Under the pieces are notes generated by a model. The model was not told the origin of the DNA, ran no database searches, and saw only the letters and a program-made list of their open reading frames with translations. Positions 61,416-64,000 of a stretch of 64,000 nt of DNA are shown here, piece after piece. This DNA comes from Rutstroemia sp. NJR-2017a BVV2 (Eukaryota; Ascomycota; Leotiomycetes; Helotiales; Rutstroemiaceae). Location of the stretch: positions 62,001 through 126,000 of the forward strand of contig NJPS01000012.1 of the NCBI GenBank assembly GCA_002946415.1, in the 5' to 3' direction. A program made the translations under genes and the position numbers. Numbering within the stretch: position 1 is the first letter of the stretch; each line of letters begins with the position of its first letter.

Positions 61416-62370
61416 ATGACCCAACTCTTCACCCTCCCCATCCCCATCACCTCCGCCATGCAATCCCACCCCGGCACCCTAACCCTCAGCATCCCCAACC
61501 CCGAGCACCCAACCCTCTACCTCCTAACCTTCCACTCTCCACCCGACAACCGGCTTACGACCTCCTTCTGCCAAGCGCTGCTGCTCGCGCTCGACATCCT
61601 CGAATTCTCCTACCCGCCCGGTGTCCTCGTAACCACGTCTTCCATTGGGAAATTCTACTCTAATGGTCTCGATCTGGAGCATGCGTCTTCGACCCCGGGG
61701 TATTGGGAGAAGAGTCTTTTTGCTGTTTGGAAGAGGTTTTTGACGTAGGTTGTTTTCTTTATTCGCATCTATATTACATACATGCATGCATATATACTAT
61801 CCACCCACTTCCCTCTCTACCTCCCAAAGAACCACCCCACCCCAACTAACAACCTCCCCCAGCTACCCCATGCCCACCATCTCCCTCCTCAACGGCCACG
61901 CCTTCGCCGGCGGCCTCATGACCGCCATGTACCACGACTACCGAATCTTCAACCCCAGCCGGGGCTTCCTCTGCCTCAACGAGCTTGAATTTGGGGCCCC
62001 TCTCAAACCGCCCATGTCATCCATCTTCCGACAAAAGCTCCCCTCACCACACGTATACCGGTCGCTAGTCCTCGAAGCGAAGCGGTTCAACGGCGCCGAC
62101 GCGCTTGCAGGCGGACTGGTGGACGGGCTCGGTGGCTGGAACGAAGTGGTTGCGTTTGTGGCGGAGCGGAAGCTGGCGGAGAAGGGGAAGAGCGGTGTGT
62201 ATGGGGTGTTGAAGGCGGAGATGTGGCGGGAGAGTTTGGGGTATTTGGAAGGGTTTGAGCAGGGGGAGGAGAGGGATAAGGTGTGGGCGAAGAGTGAGGA
62301 TGTGCGGATTGAAGAGGGGAAGAAGAGGGTTGCTGAGTGGGAGAAGAATTCGAAGAAGTCGAAGTTATGA
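61416..62370 (+). CDS. Peroxisomal enoyl-CoA hydratase/isomerase (PTS1 ending SKL)
   Basis: Exons 61416-61744 and 61863-62370 (118-bp intron with CTAAC branch) give 278 residues. The crotonase fold is visible: FYSNGLDLE near 88-96, then after the splice LLNGHAFAGGLMTAMYHDYRI (GHAFAGG forms the oxyanion hole) and LNELEFGAPL. The last three residues are SKL, the canonical PTS1 signal, so the enzyme should be imported into peroxisomes. Delta3,Delta2-enoyl-CoA isomerases (Eci1-like) shift double bonds of unsaturated acyl-CoAs to allow beta-oxidation; the usual acidic catalytic residue of Eci1 is compatible with the Glu pair in NELEFG. A hydratase role is the alternative. Length is typical. The tail of about 80 residues is a charged helix. 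Confidence 0.88.
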
Positions 62371-62697
62371 GTCCTGCGGGGAAAGTCTTAATAGAATCAA
62401 TCAATTGTGTTCATATACGCCTGCCTAATAGGATGACAGTAAAAGCTTCCTACCCTCCTTTGTGTGACAACCAAGCCGGTGGTCTCCTTCCCTACTGTAA
62501 TAATAATATACAAAAATAATCCATCCGAATCTCCATCCCCTGTCCACCATTTTGACCAATCCTACAAAAACCACGCTTATACCTTATACAGAACCAAACC
62601 AAACCAAACCAACCCAGCCTAGCCCAGCCCAATCCATCCCAACCCATCCCAACCATCATTACTCATCAATCCATAATTCATAACATGCCTTCTTCGA
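62371..62697. other. Short intergenic between converging genes
   Basis: 327 bp holding the 3' ends of the peroxisomal enzyme and the LRR gene. Contains CCAAACCAAA and CCCAAC/CCATCC simple motifs at 62583-62652. No gene. Confidence 0.6.
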
Positions 62698-64000
62698 TCA
62701 GGCAAAGCTGTCCTCCGCAGGCCATCGACCGTCCTTCACAAACTCAACTCTCTTCCTAGGTTTATCCCCCGTGCTTTGTCTAATAGAGGAGACCTGCCGA
62801 GGACTCTTCTGTTTGGTTTCTCCGGCCTTATTCTCGTTCTGAGCGACGGATTTTGGCGGAGACTTTTGCGGCGACTTCCGCTTACCGTCTCCTCGTTTGA
62901 GCTCTTGTCGAGTCTTCGGTCTCATCTTGGTGAATCTAGCCTCGTCCTCATCCCATTTGCGATTGAACGCTTCCTGCTTGAGTTTTATTGCCGCAAACCT
63001 CGCATTGAAGACTTCTAGGTCGGCCTCAAGCTCAGCTCTTATGTCCTTGGGTTGCTCAGTTTGCTCAACATCGGGCTTCTTAGGAGATGTGTTCGTTGAT
63101 GCCTTCTTAGTATCCTTGGAGCTTTTAGCATTTTTGGTCTCTGGAACAGCGACGTTCTCTGTTTTCTTCTCAGCGTCTTCCTTTCCACTTAACTCCTCGG
63201 CTTTTGGCGCATTAGGATCTTTTGCGATCTTCGCCTCCACAAGTTTGTCCCATACATCATCTCGAATCTCCAGCACTGATCTATTGACTGGCAGTCCATC
63301 CAGCTTCTTTAATCTTGGATTGTCCTTTTTGACGCCAAATACCATGATTTCATACACCCTTCGCATCATTCTTGTTGACATATCCAGACAATTAGAGTAG
63401 TGCGCATCTCGAACTGGATCTGCGTTCCCAAGAGTGTACGGATCATTAACGCTCTGTTCATCCTTTTCAAAACCGCCATCTTTGATCAACTGCCTCTCTG
63501 CCGCGATGGGATAGAATCCGTGGTTCACATGATTGTTCCTCATGTCGACAGTAGTGAGGTGTGGGAATGCTGTTAACGTGCGTGTAAGCCTTTCCACTTT
63601 GCATAACCGATTACCAGCGATGAGAAGTTTCTGCAGACGGACGATGCCCAGAAGGCATTGGAATTCTTTCAATGCATTGAAATTGAGGTTCAGCACACGG
63701 ACGTTTGAAACCATGAGGCCAAAGTCGTCAGGTAGAGAAGTGATTCCACAGTTGGCGAGTTCGAGATATTGCAAGTTGAGAAATTCCACGCTCGGCTTCC
63801 AGGTGCCAAGGAAATTACCTGATAGATACAATTTTCTTACTTCAAAGGCATCTGCAAGGAAGGCTGTATCCATCACTGTCCCAGGTTGCTGCTCACGTAC
63901 TGAAAGGCTATCAAGGTGCCTCTTGTTGCGAAGTCCAGTGATGGTCTTTATGCGATTGCCATCCAAATAAAGCAAACGAAGCTGAGGAGTTTTACCGGCA
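62698..64000 (-). CDS. Leucine-rich-repeat scaffold, Cdc11/Nud1-like, C-terminal part
   Basis: An uninterrupted minus-strand frame of 434 codons from the right edge to TGA at 62698; the N-terminus is outside the window. The first 180 residues are LRRs: LRLLYLDGNRIKTITGL, VRKLYLSGNFLG, LQYLELANCGITSLPDDFG, VRVLNLNFNALKEFQCLLGI, LQKLLIAGNRL and LTTVDMRNN, in the order seen in Cdc11/Nud1. A capping segment with LKKLDGLPVNRS follows, then an acidic/basic disordered region (about 270-320), a coil (AELEADLEVFNARFAAIK) and a Lys/Pro/Ser-rich tail with SP sites. Cdc11/Nud1 anchors the septation-initiation/mitotic-exit network to spindle pole bodies, and septa depend on it. Another LRR protein is possible since the Sid4-binding part is not visible. 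Confidence 0.75.
   Translation of the reverse strand, partial: AGKTPQLRLLYLDGNRIKTITGLRNKRHLDSLSVREQQPGTVMDTAFLADAFEVRKLYLSGNFLGTWKPSVEFLNLQYLELANCGITSLPDDFGLMVSNVRVLNLNFNALKEFQCLLGIVRLQKLLIAGNRLCKVERLTRTLTAFPHLTTVDMRNNHVNHGFYPIAAERQLIKDGGFEKDEQSVNDPYTLGNADPVRDAHYSNCLDMSTRMMRRVYEIMVFGVKKDNPRLKKLDGLPVNRSVLEIRDDVWDKLVEAKIAKDPNAPKAEELSGKEDAEKKTENVAVPETKNAKSSKDTKKASTNTSPKKPDVEQTEQPKDIRAELEADLEVFNARFAAIKLKQEAFNRKWDEDEARFTKMRPKTRQELKRGDGKRKSPQKSPPKSVAQNENKAGETKQKSPRQVSSIRQSTGDKPRKRVEFVKDGRWPAEDSFA

Overview
The window reads as nuclear DNA of a filamentous ascomycete (Pezizomycotina). Genes carry few short introns (about 50-330 bp, mostly 50-100), usually GTAAGT/GTATGT/GTGAGT...CAG/TAG, often with a CTAAC-like branch site. 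The gene set fits a mould: a Zn2Cys6 regulator, GPI-type cell-wall enzymes, an N-domain/NB-ARC/TPR NLR-like protein, a large kinesin and a septation scaffold. A placement in Leotiomycetes is only a guess from overall feel. I reconstructed the multi-exon genes by hand; each recognised model given with exon coordinates keeps one open frame across its junctions.

Layout. 0-2.5 kb: the start of a Zn2Cys6 factor (minus, running off the left edge) diverges from an FAD monooxygenase (plus); a 460-bp MITE sits in their shared promoter. 3.4-6.7 kb: a small C2HC zinc-finger ORF diverges from an Eme1/Mms4-type junction nuclease subunit. 7.4-9.0 kb: GH76 (Dfg5/Dcw1-like) cell-wall protein. 11-16.3 kb: a low-complexity charged protein, mitochondrial Htd2 dehydratase and a SANT/Myb-like protein, all minus. 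16.3-23 kb is gene-poor and leads into a five-exon Myb protein. 24.1-27.6 kb is empty of recognisable genes; 27.6-29.1 kb encodes a CBM18-GH16 Crh transglycosylase. 32.0-34.8 kb is the NLR-like gene, whose 3' end looks broken or mis-spliced. 36.0-38.7 kb: an Ssp120-like EF-hand protein diverging from ORC6. 38.7-43.9 kb is gene-poor, followed by a 1721-residue kinesin (43.9-49.3 kb). 52.9-53.4 kb: a short SAM-domain gene. 57-58.3 kb: FAD oxidoreductase; 59.2-60.8 kb: ALG2; 61.4-62.4 kb: peroxisomal (SKL-ending) enoyl-CoA isomerase/hydratase; 62.7 kb to the right edge: the C-terminal part of a Cdc11/Nud1-like LRR scaffold.

Most of this is housekeeping: DNA repair and replication (Eme1, Orc6), N-glycosylation (Alg2) and secretion (Ssp120-like), wall building (GH76, Crh), lipid metabolism (Htd2, peroxisomal isomerase), and transport/division (kinesin, Cdc11-like). 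I see no biosynthetic gene cluster, CRISPR array, or recognisable tRNA/rRNA. The most unusual points are the NLR-like locus with its displaced C-terminal frames and neighbouring orphan ORFs, the MITE in a regulator/oxygenase promoter, the truncated-looking SAM gene, and the very long gene-poor regions around two Myb-type regulator genes.
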